Source: Larimichthys crocea (taxonomy: Eukaryota > Chordata > Actinopteri > Sciaenidae). Taken from it: a DNA stretch of 64,000 nt. The notes under the pieces are model-generated. The model saw only the letters and a program-made list of their open reading frames with translations. It ran no database searches and was not told the DNA's origin. Shown piece by piece: positions 24,591 through 64,000 of the stretch (positions are counted from its first letter, which is position 1; the number at the start of each line of letters is the position of its first letter). The DNA lies in assembly GCF_000972845.2 (NCBI RefSeq), contig NC_040028.1, forward strand, positions 8,517,052 to 8,581,051, read 5' to 3'. Position numbers and translations under genes: made by a program.

Positions 24591-25120
24591 CTAATATATC
24601 TGGGAAACAAACAGGCACCAAAAACAACGTATGTAACTTTTAAAGTGATGATTATAAATGTTTACTCCTTATGTAAGCACCAAACCAACGTATGTATTTT
24701 TCTAATGCTGAGTGTTTACAGCTACTAATGTATGTAACACTGTTACTGTGATGATAAATATTGAAATATTTATATTTAACATTTAATCTGTGTCTATAAT
24801 AACCAGATCCCGAAATAGTTTACTATAAAAACAATATATACAATAGACCGGGAATTGAAAGATTTTATGTCATTGTTTACTAATTAATTCATTTGTGAGG
24901 AAAACAATTCAACCGGAAGTGCATTCACAAATTCACGATTTTATTTTGAAATGTGTCCCTTGCATTTCCGGGCCTGACAGTGGAGGTCTGCAGTTTTATT
25001 TTGAAATGTATCCCGTTCATTTCCGGGCCTGACAGTGGAGGTACCTGACAGTGGAGGTCTGCAGCCAGCATCTCTTGGTTTGCTTTGCTCCTGTTTACCT
25101 TCACCACATTTAACGAAACA

Positions 25121-64000
<38,880 letters not shown>

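Larger units (their letters stand above)
24262..25120 (+). promoter_or_regulatory. gtf2f2: gtf2f2 promoter region with inverted and tandem repeats
   Basis: The 860 bp before the gtf2f2 ATG carry an ETS-type site (CCGGAAGT at 24913-24920) and a YY1-type GCCATATTGG at 24469-24478, both typical of housekeeping promoters. A 55-bp unit beginning TTTTATTTTGAAATG and containing TTTCCGGGCCTGACAGTGG occurs at 24939-24993 and again, slightly extended, at 24994-25064. An inverted match of 23 bp joins 24262-24284 to 25047-25069. No TATA box is seen. Confidence 0.5.

Overview
The window looks like teleost (ray-finned fish) nuclear DNA. It has AT-rich intergenic and intronic sequence, GT-AG introns, many microsatellites and many fish-type dispersed repeats. 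Three protein genes can be supported. Their gene set and orientations match the human chromosome 13q14 neighbourhood TSC22D1 - GTF2F2 - KCTD4. The species cannot be named from this sequence.

Layout. Positions 1-8063 are the downstream intron of tsc22d1 and consist of unique AT-rich sequence plus repeats. Positions 8064-10798 (minus strand) are the large first coding exon of the tsc22d1 long isoform. The leucine-zipper exons lie beyond the left edge. A GC-richer 5'UTR/promoter zone follows to about 11.7 kb, bordered by three GATA-type tetranucleotide tracts. Positions 12.1-24.2 kb are intergenic, with microsatellites, LINE remnants and SINE-like pieces; I saw no nufip1 or gpalpp1 exon, although human carries both genes between TSC22D1 and GTF2F2. 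gtf2f2 (RAP30, the small subunit of TFIIF) starts at 25121 on the plus strand. Exons 1-4 lie within 1.7 kb. Exon 5 then begins at 63918 and runs off the right edge, so intron 4 is about 37 kb. Inside that intron, on the opposite strand, is kctd4 (47534-48310), complete in one coding exon. The same nesting is known in human.

The rest of the window is mostly repeat. One family of about 500 bp, which I do not recognise by name, occurs at least 13 times in both orientations (about 4.5 kb in total). Other elements include head-to-head Tc1-like transposon fragments, a non-autonomous hAT-like element with an 8-bp target duplication, non-LTR retrotransposon fragments, and a chimeric repeat joining a tRNA-like SINE head to the antisense 5' end of a LINE. 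There is also a nearly identical 350-bp segment present twice in inverted orientation 25 kb apart.

The three genes do not form a pathway. tsc22d1 encodes a TGF-beta-responsive transcriptional regulator, gtf2f2 a general RNA polymerase II factor, and kctd4 a BTB-domain protein. They share conserved linkage, and kctd4 is held in place by nesting. I found no evidence of a new multi-gene system. The most unusual signals are in the repeats and in the gtf2f2 promoter.
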